Assembly: GCA_041749535.1 (NCBI GenBank)
Contig: JBGTBE010000028.1
Location: 1-64,000 of the forward strand
DNA length: 64,000 nucleotides
DNA from: JBBQZU01 sp041749535
Lineage (GTDB): Bacteria; Bacteroidota; Bacteroidia; Flavobacteriales_D; Cryomorphaceae
Direction: 5' to 3'
Shown: in pieces, positions 1 through 8,031 of the stretch
How positions within the stretch are numbered: position 1 is the stretch's first letter
Layout: each line of letters begins with the position of its first letter
Program-made: the position numbers and the translations under genes
The notes under the pieces: generated by a model
Database searches by the model: none
Seen by the model: only the letters and a program-made list of their open reading frames with translations
What the model was told of the DNA's origin: nothing

Positions 1-822
1 CTAATTTTTAATGTAAGCGATCTGTGGCCCGAGAGTGCTGAGAAACTTGGCATTGTGCGCAACAAATTTTTCTTGTGGCTTGCTTACAAACTCGAATCAT
101 TGGCATATCGAAAATCATTTCTGGTAACAGGTCAAACCCAGGGAATATGTGCAGATATTTCTCAAAGATTTCCTGCGGTGCAAACTTATTGGTTGCCCAA
201 CGGAGTAGATCTGAATATCTACAATCCCGACAGTGTGGAGGATATAGGATTTAGAAATGCGCAGGGAATAATGACCGATCAATTTATTGTATTCTACGGA
301 GGAATTATCGGCCATGCCCAAGGCCTGGAAATTCTAATCAATGCGGCTGAAAAACTTGTTTCTCAGCCTGAAATTGTTTTTGTTTTATTGGGCGAAGGCC
401 CCGAGAAAGACGGACTGGAGAAACTGATAAGCCAGAAAAAACTTTCGAATATCTTGCTCCTTCCGGGTGTTCCCAAACAGCAGATGAAATCGATAATTAG
501 TGAGATTGATGTGAGCGTCATTCCACTGAAAAGGTTAAAACTTTTTGAAGGCGCAATTCCCAGTAAAATCTTTGAAATACTCTCCATGGAAAAACCCATA
601 CTCCTTGGGGTGGATGGAGAGGCACGCAAGCTGTTTATCGAGGATGGAAATGCAGGATTGTATTATACACCTGAGAACACTTCCGAATTGGTTGAAGGCG
701 TACTAAGACTTTACCACCATAAGGAAGAGTGTCGGCAATTGGGTGTCAACGGGAGGATTTATGTGAAGCGGATGTTTAACAGAGATACGATTGCCGCTAA
801 CTTTCTGACCAGGATCAGGTAG
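1..822 (+). CDS. Glycosyltransferase family 4, WbuB-like, 5' truncated by window edge
   Basis: The reading frame is open from base 1, so the gene starts left of the window; the GTG at 55 is internal. The first visible residues (VSDLWPES) match the region of WbuB-type GT4 enzymes just after the nucleotide-sugar-independent N-terminal half. The C-terminal GT-B half follows: FYGGIIGHAQGLEIL, then the donor-binding segment EGAIPSKIFEILSMEKPI with its two spaced glutamates. WbuB-type enzymes transfer a deoxyamino sugar (for example N-acetyl-L-fucosamine) to a lipid-linked O-antigen or capsule precursor at the inner membrane; the actual sugar here cannot be told. It is probably the last gene of a polysaccharide cluster lying to the left. 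Family assignment is firm, specificity is not. Confidence 0.88.
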   Translation, partial: LIFNVSDLWPESAEKLGIVRNKFFLWLAYKLESLAYRKSFLVTGQTQGICADISQRFPAVQTYWLPNGVDLNIYNPDSVEDIGFRNAQGIMTDQFIVFYGGIIGHAQGLEILINAAEKLVSQPEIVFVLLGEGPEKDGLEKLISQKKLSNILLLPGVPKQQMKSIISEIDVSVIPLKRLKLFEGAIPSKIFEILSMEKPILLGVDGEARKLFIEDGNAGLYYTPENTSELVEGVLRLYHHKEECRQLGVNGRIYVKRMFNRDTIAANFLTRIR

Positions 823-850
823 AAATGAATTCTAGTCCCATTAGCTTGGT

Positions 851-858
851 TATCTTTG
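851..858 (+). promoter_or_regulatory. Bacteroidota -7 box (TATCTTTG) for the secreted amidohydrolase
   Basis: Exact match to the Bacteroidota -7 consensus TAnnTTTG, 46 nt before the ATG at 905. No TTG is seen at the expected -33 distance, so this rests on the -7 box alone. Confidence 0.4.
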
Positions 859-904
859 GTTGTGTAAACATCAATTTACCTACCTTCATCACAAATAAAT
901 TGCA

Positions 905-2071
905 ATGATTAAATATTTACTTCCAGCTATACTATTCATGCTGATTTCCCCTTTGGCACAGGGCCAGGTAATCTACGGCACCAGCAATTACATCGAATAC
1001 CATACCGGCGATTTGCCTGTTGTGATTTCAGTACCTCATGGTGGCTACCTCACACCTGCCAGCATTCCCGATCGCACTTGCAACAATCCGGTTTTTGCCA
1101 TGGACGCCTTTACCCTGGAGCTTGGAGCAACCATCGATTCAGCTTTTTTTGAGGCCACAGGATGCCGTCCACATGTGATTTATTGCAACCTGCGCCGCTC
1201 CAAACTCGATGCAAACCGCAACTTGGCTTCAGGTGCCTGCGGCCACCCAGAAGCGGTTACTGCCTGGCAGGAGTTTCACGATTTTATAGGTACCGCTCAA
1301 CAGGCTGCATCCGCCCAATATGGAGGTAAAATATTCTTTCTCGACCTTCACGGTCACGGCAATCCTATACAGCGCATTGAGCTGGGTTATTTGCTCTACG
1401 ACGATGAGCTTGAATTGCCCGATGCCACATTGAACAACAGCACCTACGTGGGCTATAGCAGCATTCAGAATCTGGTAGCCACCAACGTAAACAATCTCAA
1501 TCATGTAGAATTGCTTCGCGGACCGTGGGCGCTTGGCACCTTGCTGGGAAATGTTGGATACCCCAGTGTGCCCAGTGAACAAATTCCATTTCCCGGTACC
1601 ACTACCAACTACTTCAGCGGAGGGTATATCACCGCCAACCACACTTCCTACGCCCTCAACAACGATGTAGATGGTGTACAGGTGGAGTGCAACTACGCTG
1701 GTATTCGCGATACATGGACCAACCGCCGCGCATTTGCCGACTCGCTCGTACAGGTGATGCTCAGCTTTATGAACTACCACTACGGTGTGGATATGGCCGC
1801 TTGTGGAAGCCTTTCGGCAGATGACTACAATTCAAAAGGATCATTTAATCTGTTCCCCAACCCCGCATCAACAACAGTGCGACTCCACCTGCCTGAGTCA
1901 GTGCTTACACATGCCAGTCTGTATGACCTTCAAGGCCGAAAAGTACTTGATGCTGCATTGCAACCCGGTGAGCAGGTTATTGATATTCGTTACTTGCCCA
2001 AAGGCCTGTACATGCTGATGGTGAAAGAGATGAGCGGGGCAGTATATGTCAAGAAATTGGTGGTGGAATGA
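905..2071 (+). CDS. Secreted N-formylglutamate amidohydrolase-family protein with T9SS type A sorting domain
   Basis: 388 aa. Residues 1-21 are a Sec signal peptide. The core (about 35-290) carries the N-formylglutamate amidohydrolase (FGase, PF05013) hallmarks: SVPHGG at 42-47, LRRSKLDANR at 96-105 and DLHGHG at 147-152. These resemble the zinc and substrate sites of carboxypeptidase-like amidohydrolases. Residues about 310-388 form a T9SS type A sorting domain (FPNPAS near 317, YDLQGRKVL, ending in KKLVVE). The protein should therefore cross the inner membrane by Sec, be exported by T9SS and be attached to or released from the cell surface. Classical FGases are cytoplasmic histidine-degradation enzymes, so an extracellular role on formyl- or acyl-amino acids or peptides is inference. 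It stands alone, convergent with the VWA gene downstream. Confidence 0.82.
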   Translation: MIKYLLPAILFMLISPLAQGQVIYGTSNYIEYHTGDLPVVISVPHGGYLTPASIPDRTCNNPVFAMDAFTLELGATIDSAFFEATGCRPHVIYCNLRRSKLDANRNLASGACGHPEAVTAWQEFHDFIGTAQQAASAQYGGKIFFLDLHGHGNPIQRIELGYLLYDDELELPDATLNNSTYVGYSSIQNLVATNVNNLNHVELLRGPWALGTLLGNVGYPSVPSEQIPFPGTTTNYFSGGYITANHTSYALNNDVDGVQVECNYAGIRDTWTNRRAFADSLVQVMLSFMNYHYGVDMAACGSLSADDYNSKGSFNLFPNPASTTVRLHLPESVLTHASLYDLQGRKVLDAALQPGEQVIDIRYLPKGLYMLMVKEMSGAVYVKKLVVE

Positions 2072-2292
2072 CCTATTATGGAATTGCATTCAGACAATTT
2101 CACTTTTATCTTAGATACTTTTTTCATCTCTAATCCAAAATTTACATGTTTTTTTTGGAATTGATTCGAAAATTATAGGGTTTTTGAAGAATACAGCTTC
2201 GCAGTGCCGGGAAAATTACCGATTAGAAAGAACCCATAGCAATATTTTTTAAAGCATTTATGTTAACGGTGCGAAGTATAGAATGAGAAATC

Positions 2293-3387
2293 CTACGCCC
2301 TCTTCTTCCTGTTTCGCTCGTAGTCGTTAAAAATCCACTCACCCAGGCCGCTCAATCCTGTGTAGACCGCCCTGCCGCTGTTGGCTTCTGTAAAATCTTC
2401 TACAAACCGCTGCAGGTAAGGATCTTCGGCTATCATAAAGGTGGTAATGGGTATATGGAGCTTGCGGCATTCGGTGGCAAGGTTCAGGCACTTATTTACA
2501 ATGACCGGGTCGAGTCCAAAACTGTTTTTGTAGTAACCATCTTTCACTTTCAGGCAGGAAGGCTTGCCATCGGTGATCATAAAAATTTGCTTATTTGATG
2601 TTTTGCGCCGGCGCAGCAGGTCCATGGCAAGGCGCAGTCCGGCTACGGTATTGGTGTGGTAGGGCCCCACTTTCAAATAGGGTAAATCTTTAATGCTTAC
2701 CTGCCAGGCGTCATTTCCAAATACTACAATGTCGAGCGTGTCCTTGGGGTAGCGGGTTATGATAAATTCAGCAAGTGCCATAGCCACCTTTTTTGCGGGG
2801 GTAATGCGGTCTTCGCCATATAAAATCATGGAGTGTGATATGTCGATCATTAGCACAGTGCTCACCGAGGATTTATGCTCTTTTTCGCGCACTTCCAGGT
2901 CGTCTTCACTGAGGGATAGTCCGTCGAGCCCTCTTTGTTGTGCATTGCGAATACTTTCGGTAAAGTCTATGCTATCGAGGCTGTCGCCAAAACGGTAGGG
3001 CCGCGACTCGCCGGTGGTTTCATCACCGCTGCCAGAGTGTGGCGTCGCATGTCCGCCACGCTCGCCTTTGCGCAACTTGCCAAATATCTGATCGAGTGAG
3101 CGACGACGTATGGCCTGTTCTGTTTTTCCCGTAAGGGCATTGCCGCCGCCGGTGCCGCTGCCATCGCTGAGGTAACCTTTCTCGAAAAGATCTTCGATGA
3201 AATCATCAATCGTATAATTTTCGGTGGTGAGCTTGTGTTGTTTGTCAAGCTCGCGCATCCACTCCAGGGTTTCATCCACATCGCCCGATGTATACGTAAG
3301 CAACTCAAGAAATATTTCGAGCAAGCGTTCAAAGGGAGTTCGCTTGTCCTTATCGGGAATGTATTCTGTGAAGTGGAAACCTTGCAT
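2293..3387 (-). CDS. VWA-domain protein with intact MIDAS
   Basis: 364 aa, no signal peptide, so presumably cytoplasmic. Residues about 175-350 are a von Willebrand A domain. The metal-ion-dependent adhesion site is complete: DISHS at 182-186, TNT near 245-247 and ITDGKPS with the Asp at 273. Residues 70-140 are a glycine/serine-rich linker. Such bacterial VWA proteins often work with a MoxR/BchI-type AAA+ ATPase as a chelatase or chaperone pair, but no such ATPase lies nearby, so the partner is unknown. The start codon has a 7/8 promoter-box match (TAATTTTA) 4 nt upstream, which supports the ATG at 3387. Function beyond the fold is not recognisable. Confidence 0.8.
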   Translation of the reverse strand: MQGFHFTEYIPDKDKRTPFERLLEIFLELLTYTSGDVDETLEWMRELDKQHKLTTENYTIDDFIEDLFEKGYLSDGSGTGGGNALTGKTEQAIRRRSLDQIFGKLRKGERGGHATPHSGSGDETTGESRPYRFGDSLDSIDFTESIRNAQQRGLDGLSLSEDDLEVREKEHKSSVSTVLMIDISHSMILYGEDRITPAKKVAMALAEFIITRYPKDTLDIVVFGNDAWQVSIKDLPYLKVGPYHTNTVAGLRLAMDLLRRRKTSNKQIFMITDGKPSCLKVKDGYYKNSFGLDPVIVNKCLNLATECRKLHIPITTFMIAEDPYLQRFVEDFTEANSGRAVYTGLSGLGEWIFNDYERNRKKRA

Positions 3388-3391
3388 GGCT

Positions 3392-3399
3392 TAAAATTA
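3392..3399 (-). promoter_or_regulatory. Near-consensus -7 box (TAATTTTA) abutting the VWA gene start
   Basis: Seven of eight positions match TAnnTTTG on the minus strand, 4 nt before the ATG. It is weak by itself but repeats the spacing seen at other genes here. Confidence 0.3.
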
Positions 3400-3469
3400 A
3401 GCATTTTACCATCTGTAAAACCCATGATCCGCTCATCTTGTTTACGCAGGACATCACTATTCCCTTTCA

Positions 3470-3477
3470 TACATTTG
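3470..3477 (+). promoter_or_regulatory. Bacteroidota -7 box (TACATTTG) abutting the MscS gene start
   Basis: Exact TAnnTTTG match followed by CCAC and the ATG at 3482. Transcription would start at or within a few bases of the start codon, predicting a leaderless mRNA. No clear -33 TTTG is seen. Confidence 0.5.
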
Positions 3478-3481
3478 CCAC

Positions 3482-4756
3482 ATGAATGCTGAATCACGAT
3501 TTGCCGAGTTTATTCATGAGTGGTTGCACAATCAGATGGGTGTTCCAATGGAAAGCACGCAGATGCTCAAAATGATCATCCTGCTTACCACCATGCTCCT
3601 TATTGCGCTGTTCTTCTGGATAATCGCTCAGGTTTTCATCAATAGGGTTATAAACAGATTGGTTTCCAAAACGGACACGAAGTTTGATGACCACCTGCTG
3701 AACTTTCATGTTTTTCGCAAGCTGGGGCATATTGTACCGATTGTGGTGATCAGTGGATTGTCGCCTGTTGTATTTACAGATTACCCATTCTGGTTGCCTG
3801 CCATAAAAGCTGCAACTGGCGTTATTGAGACCCTCGTAATTATGCGACTGGCCTTAGCCTTTACCAATGCGGGTGGTAAGTATTTGGGTGAGACATCAAA
3901 ATTTCGCGATAAGCCCATAGCCAGTTTTACCCAGCTTACCAAAATTCTGATCTGGTCTATTGGAATTATTATCCTTTTTAGCATTGTTTTTGGAAAGAGC
4001 CCCCTGCGCATGTTTACCGCCTTGGGTGCAGTCTCGGCAGTATTGATTCTTGTATTCAAGGACACCATTCTTGGATTTATCGCAAGCATTCAGCTTACAA
4101 TTAATGATATGGTGCGCATAGGCGACTGGGTGTCAGTGCCTAAATACGGGGCTGATGGCGATGTGGTAGAGGTAAATCTCACCACGGTAAAAGTTCGCAA
4201 TTGGGACAACACCATTTCTACTGTTCCCACTTATTCTTTTGTTAGCGATAGCTTTACCAACTGGCGCGGGATGCAGGAAAGTGGCGGCCGGCGTATCAAG
4301 AGGCCTATCAATATCAAAATATCCACCATTAAGTTTTGTGATGAAGATATGCTTCACAGGCTCTCTAAAGTAGAGCTGATAAAAGAATATATCAAAGAGC
4401 GAAAGAGCGAAATACTCACTTACAACCAGGCTCAGAACATAGACTTAGATGCTTCTCTGGTCAATGGTCGACGCATTACGAATATAGGTTTGTTCAGGCA
4501 GTACATCAACGCATACCTCACACGAAATCCGAATGTGAATACGGAAATGATGTTTATGGCCAGGCAGCTACAACCCACCCAATACGGGGTGCCTCTTGAA
4601 GTATATTGTTTTTCCAGAATTAAATCATGGATAGAGTATGAGAATATACAGAGTGACATCTTCGACCATTTGCTTGCTGTGGTGCCTCACTTTGACCTTG
4701 AAGTTTTTGAGGAACCTGCAGGAAGCGACTTTCAAGCACTAATTTCTAAAAAGTAA
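3482..4756 (+). CDS. ybdG: Mechanosensitive channel of the MscS superfamily, YbdG/MscM type
   Basis: 424 aa, close in length and layout to E. coli YbdG (415 aa). It forms a stretch-activated inner-membrane channel that releases solutes on osmotic downshock. Hydrophobic helices lie near 29-53, 83-100, 108-128 and 151-171, followed by the pore helix at about 178-206 (ALGAVSAVLILVFKD). The beta domain follows with the YbdG-typical segments VPKYGADG (219-226), TTVKVRNWDNT and SGGRRIKRP. The soluble C-terminal part retains NIGLFRQYINAYL and YENIQSDIFDH, again as in YbdG. It is followed 4 nt later by the AIM24-family gene, so the two are probably co-transcribed. Assignment is strong from whole-length motif agreement. 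Confidence 0.93.
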   Translation: MNAESRFAEFIHEWLHNQMGVPMESTQMLKMIILLTTMLLIALFFWIIAQVFINRVINRLVSKTDTKFDDHLLNFHVFRKLGHIVPIVVISGLSPVVFTDYPFWLPAIKAATGVIETLVIMRLALAFTNAGGKYLGETSKFRDKPIASFTQLTKILIWSIGIIILFSIVFGKSPLRMFTALGAVSAVLILVFKDTILGFIASIQLTINDMVRIGDWVSVPKYGADGDVVEVNLTTVKVRNWDNTISTVPTYSFVSDSFTNWRGMQESGGRRIKRPINIKISTIKFCDEDMLHRLSKVELIKEYIKERKSEILTYNQAQNIDLDASLVNGRRITNIGLFRQYINAYLTRNPNVNTEMMFMARQLQPTQYGVPLEVYCFSRIKSWIEYENIQSDIFDHLLAVVPHFDLEVFEEPAGSDFQALISKK

Positions 4757-4760
4757 ACAA

Positions 4761-5561
4761 ATGAACAGCCACGAACTTGATTACAAAATTATCGGCGAAG
4801 AGCTCCAATGTGTAGAAATTGAATTGGACCCGCAAGAGTCGGCAATTGCAGAGGCGGGAAGCCTCATGATGATGGATCAGGCCATCGAAATGAAGACCAT
4901 TTTCGGCGATGGTGCCGGCAAGGAACAGAGCATGTTGGATAAATTTCTGACTGCCGGAAAGAGGGTTTTAACTGGTGAGAGTCTTTTTCTTACAGTATAT
5001 ACCAACCACGGTTTCGGGAAGCGCCACGTCACATTTGCTGCACCATATCCAGGTAAAGTGTTGCCTTTTGATTTGAGTGATTATGGAGGCAAAGTAGTGT
5101 GTCAGAAAGACTCATTTCTCTGCGCGGCCAAAGGTGTGTCAGTTGGCATTGAATTCCAGAAAAAAATAGGAGTAGGTTTGTTTGGAGGTGAAGGGTTCAT
5201 TATGCAGAAGCTGGAAGGTGATGGATTGGCTTTCGTTCATGCTGGCGGCACTGTGGTCGTAAGAGAACTCGGACCTGCAGATATGCTTAGGGTTGATACT
5301 GGCTGTTTGGTAGCCTTCACTCAAACGGTGGGCTATGATGTGGAATTGGTCCGCGGAATTAAAAATGCTTTTTTTGGAGGTGAGGGATTGTTTCTCGCCA
5401 CCCTGAGAGGCCCAGGCAAAGTTTGGATTCAGAGCATGCCCTTCAGCAGACTGGCAGACAAAATAATTGCTGCAGCACCAAAAATGGGTGGAAAAAGGCA
5501 GGGAGAAGGGAGTATTTTGGGCGCGTTGGGAGGCCTTATTGATGGAGACAATAGAATATGA
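4761..5561 (+). CDS. TIGR00266/AIM24-family protein
   Basis: 266 aa. The sequence is glycine-rich and beta-rich with the family pattern: IAEAGSLMMMD near 29-39, the LTGESLFLTVYTN block, HVTFAAPYPGKVLP, and the tail VRGIKNAFFGGEGLFLATL followed by GPGKVWIQSMP. These proteins form a double-stranded beta-helix fold related to tryptophan RNA-binding attenuator-like proteins; the biochemical function is unknown, although mitochondrial AIM24 acts on inner-membrane organisation. It has no signal peptide. The start lies 4 nt after the stop of the ybdG-like channel gene, so it is probably translated from the same mRNA, which suggests a membrane-stress link (inference). Confidence 0.85.
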   Translation: MNSHELDYKIIGEELQCVEIELDPQESAIAEAGSLMMMDQAIEMKTIFGDGAGKEQSMLDKFLTAGKRVLTGESLFLTVYTNHGFGKRHVTFAAPYPGKVLPFDLSDYGGKVVCQKDSFLCAAKGVSVGIEFQKKIGVGLFGGEGFIMQKLEGDGLAFVHAGGTVVVRELGPADMLRVDTGCLVAFTQTVGYDVELVRGIKNAFFGGEGLFLATLRGPGKVWIQSMPFSRLADKIIAAAPKMGGKRQGEGSILGALGGLIDGDNRI

Positions 5562-5594
5562 GCCGGGAGGCTAAGGTGGATGAGAATTTTGGGG

Positions 5595-6017
5595 TTACCC
5601 GAACTTCAACATCTTGGCGTCGTGTAATTCTTTGCTGTCGTAAGTCTCAAAGCTGAATTGCAAATCATCGATCATCGTTGCATAATCGCAACCAATTTCA
5701 TACATATCATCATCGTGCTTTTCAGACATCCAACGAATGGATACAACGAAGCCACACTTTTGCAGTTCTACGAGTTTATAAAGAACAAAGAGTATTCGCT
5801 TAGAACTTGCGATATTGAAAAAATCAAGCCTGAAGCAGAAATCCAACCTGCAGAGTGTCTTGCTTTTTGCAAGTCCATCCAGCCAATTGAGCACCGGACT
5901 GTATAGCATTTCCGCATCCAGTGGGATGCTTCTTCCAGCAATTACAAAGGTTTCTGTGGTCGCATCCAAATGAATATATGGGGTTGACTTGGTGGGAATG
6001 CGTATAAATTTGTCCAT
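5595..6017 (-). CDS. SiaC-family (DUF1987) regulatory phosphoprotein homologue lacking the usual phosphoacceptor Thr
   Basis: 140 aa. It matches the SiaC/DUF1987 pattern: STPYIHLD at 11-18, FVIAGRSIPLDAEM with SPVLNWLDGL, then LDFFNIASSK at 64-73, and the DDDMYEIGCDYA tail. The fold is STAS-like. In Pseudomonas aeruginosa, SiaC is phosphorylated by the kinase SiaB and dephosphorylated by the phosphatase SiaA on the threonine of an NTSS motif, and controls a diguanylate cyclase. Here the corresponding residues are N-I-A-S-S (68-72), so the threonine is replaced by isoleucine. No siaA, siaB or GGDEF gene is in the window. The gene is a single unit convergent with the AIM24-family gene. A 9-bp inverted repeat lies just upstream. 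Confidence 0.78.
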   Translation of the reverse strand: MDKFIRIPTKSTPYIHLDATTETFVIAGRSIPLDAEMLYSPVLNWLDGLAKSKTLCRLDFCFRLDFFNIASSKRILFVLYKLVELQKCGFVVSIRWMSEKHDDDMYEIGCDYATMIDDLQFSFETYDSKELHDAKMLKFG

Positions 6018-6027
6018 AAACCGTCTA

Positions 6028-6053
6028 GTTCACTTTCATACTAAAAAGTGAAC
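6028..6053. promoter_or_regulatory. 9-bp inverted repeat upstream of the SiaC-like gene
   Basis: Arms GTTCACTTT (6028-6036) and AAAGTGAAC (6045-6053) are perfect with an 8-nt spacer, beginning 11 nt before the SiaC-like start. A further GTTCAT lies at 6060-6065. It could be an operator or a 5'-UTR hairpin; there is no T-tract suggesting termination. Confidence 0.4.
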
Positions 6054-6180
6054 ACGAAAGTTCATCAAATAATGCACAAGGTCAAGATAATTTCTACCAA
6101 CAGCATCACTTGGCAGACCAATTGTGCCAGAGTGATGATAAGAAAAATTAGTTTTTAACATTTGTTGGTTTAAATCCTGT

Positions 6181-6912
6181 TCAAAGACTCATTAAGTCTT
6201 TGAATCGTGCAGCTTGGCGCCTTGATACTTCGAGGTTTACACCGTTTTTGAGTTTGATTTGCATGCCTCCATTAAACCAGGGTTCTATGTGTGTAATTTC
6301 TTTTAAGTTCACGATAAATTTCCGGTTTATTCTAAAAAAGTCACGCTCGTCAAGTCGTTTTTCCAAGTTGTTGAGGCTTTTGAGGATAAGTGGTTTGTAG
6401 TTGTCAAAGTACACGCGTACATAATTCCCTTCCGACTCAAATACCCGCACATCTTTCAGCATAACAAACCAACACTTCTCCCCATCTTTTAAGAAAATCT
6501 GATCCTCAGGCGCCAGTCTGCTGTCATTTTCTACAGGTAGTCTCAGCTCCTCAGGGTTAGGTGATTTTGATTGCTGTACCTTGTTGATCGCCTCTTCCAG
6601 CCTATGGTCTTCCACTGGCTTTAAGAGATAGTCCAGGGCATTCACTTCAAAAGCTTTCAGCGCGTATTCATCATAGGCTGTCACAAAAATTACTTTGGGC
6701 ACATACTCCAGTTCTTCAAGCATATCGAAACCAGTTTTACCTGGCATTTGAATATCAAGAAATATCAGGTCGGGCTTTTCTCTTTCAATCATCTCTACTG
6801 CTTCATCTGCAGTGGCTGCCTCACCTATAATTTCAATGTTTGGAAAGCGCTCGAGCATGCTGCGCATTTCTTTGCGGGCGAGTCGTTCGTCGTCAATGAT
6901 GATTGTTCTCAT
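6181..6912 (-). CDS. LytTR-family response regulator
   Basis: 243 aa when started at the ATG at 6912; an upstream extension reads through the end of the kinase gene and is not needed. The receiver domain (about 1-115) has acidic D7/D8, phosphoacceptor D53 (FLDIQMPG), T78 and the conserved K98. The LytTR DNA-binding domain (about 138-240) contains DGEKCWFV, ESEGNYVRVYF and FFRINRKFIVNL. Such regulators bind short direct repeats and act at promoters. The start overlaps the 3' end of the sensor kinase gene by 20 nt, so the two are translationally coupled and form a LytS/LytT-like pair. Target genes are unknown; no LytTR-type repeat was recognised nearby. Confidence 0.93.
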   Translation of the reverse strand: MRTIIIDDERLARKEMRSMLERFPNIEIIGEAATADEAVEMIEREKPDLIFLDIQMPGKTGFDMLEELEYVPKVIFVTAYDEYALKAFEVNALDYLLKPVEDHRLEEAINKVQQSKSPNPEELRLPVENDSRLAPEDQIFLKDGEKCWFVMLKDVRVFESEGNYVRVYFDNYKPLILKSLNNLEKRLDERDFFRINRKFIVNLKEITHIEPWFNGGMQIKLKNGVNLEVSRRQAARFKDLMSL

Positions 6913-7981
6913 GGTTTTGCGATTCTGTAATTTCGGACAAAGGTAAACTGATGGTGCATAAAACGCCCCCAGCCTCACTTTTTATCATAAGGCTGGCTCT
7001 ATTGCCATATAATAAATTCAATCTTCGCTGCGAATTTGACAATCCTATACCCGTGCTCTCCTTTGATTCTTTGTTGTTTGGCGCATACGCGCCGGAGTTG
7101 AAAATTTTTATTTCCACCCTGCCACCTTCAAGAGATGTTGCGCTCACCTTCACTAACCCTCCTTCTATAAGGTGGCTGATGCCGTGTTTGATCGCATTCT
7201 CAACACAAGTCTGTACAATCAGTGGTGGAATTTGAACCCTTCGCACCTTCTCGCTAATTTCAATCACAAAATCGAGACGGTGGTCGTAGCGTATTTTCTC
7301 CAGCTCCAGGTAGTCCTGCACCACTTTCATTTCTTCATCCAAGGATACGAACCGCCTTTTCTCAGCCATAAGGCTATTGCGGAGAATGCTGCTCATCCTT
7401 GTAAGGCTCTTTTTTGCAAGGACAGGATTTTCGTCAATCAATGCCTTGATGCTGTTTAGCGCATTGAACATGAAATGTGGGTTCAGCTGGGATCTCAGGT
7501 TACTCAACTCTACCTCGTGTATTGAAGATGAAAGCCTGAGGTTTTTCACCTCTTCACGCTCATAGTTCTTGAGGTAAATTGCTGCGAAGTATAGAATATT
7601 CCAAAAGAGATATATGGTGGAGAAAGGAAAGAACAACTCCAGCAAAAGCCTGAATGGGGGAACGAGGATGGTAGGCACATTTGTGAACAAGAGATCCGAA
7701 ATGCCTGCATAAAATAGTGAAGCCACTATTCCGAAAAATATCGATAGGGAAATAATGCGCGGTATGGCTTTCAGAATTTTCATGGAAAGCAAGCCCAATG
7801 AGAGGATTATGACCCGCATAGCATGGGAAAGGCTGATGCCCAAAACGAAGTTGGCTATCAATACTTTAATTATACCAACATCGACCTGTCCCGCCAGTAA
7901 ATTCTGAAACAGGATAAGCAGTACGTACCCAAACCAACCGCATATCTGGGTAAGCCAGTATATTGCTTTTTCGTCGCTCAT
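6893..7981 (-). CDS. LytS/YehU-type sensor histidine kinase
   Basis: 362 aa from the ATG at 7981, chosen because a longer form starting at 8047 would overlap the divergent gene at 8032. The N-terminal 135 residues contain four hydrophobic helices (near 11-30, 40-66, 73-96 and 110-137) with no recognisable periplasmic sensor domain. A short coiled segment leads to the His_kinase domain with the phosphoaccepting H169 in LNPHFMFNALNSI. The ATPase N box is VENAIKHG, and the G box is STGIGLSNSQRRL. It should autophosphorylate and pass phosphate to the co-encoded LytTR regulator. A 7/8 promoter-box match (CTAAAGTA on the plus strand, 7990-7997) lies 8 nt upstream. Confidence 0.92.
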   Translation of the reverse strand: MSDEKAIYWLTQICGWFGYVLLILFQNLLAGQVDVGIIKVLIANFVLGISLSHAMRVIILSLGLLSMKILKAIPRIISLSIFFGIVASLFYAGISDLLFTNVPTILVPPFRLLLELFFPFSTIYLFWNILYFAAIYLKNYEREEVKNLRLSSSIHEVELSNLRSQLNPHFMFNALNSIKALIDENPVLAKKSLTRMSSILRNSLMAEKRRFVSLDEEMKVVQDYLELEKIRYDHRLDFVIEISEKVRRVQIPPLIVQTCVENAIKHGISHLIEGGLVKVSATSLEGGRVEIKIFNSGAYAPNNKESKESTGIGLSNSQRRLNLLYGNRASLMIKSEAGGVLCTISLPLSEITESQNHENNHH

Positions 7982-8031
7982 TCCGAGCCCTAAAGTAATG
8001 GGATTAATGTACATTAGCGCATCAAGCCTGT

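Noticed and set aside
1229..1780. 183-codon minus-strand frame inside the amidohydrolase gene
   Set aside because: The plus-strand protein has full catalytic motifs and a sorting domain, and the reverse frame has no recognisable features.
2967..3497. Overlapping frame near the start of the VWA gene
   Set aside because: It overlaps the well-supported VWA gene and the divergent channel start, and encodes basic low-complexity sequence without a domain.
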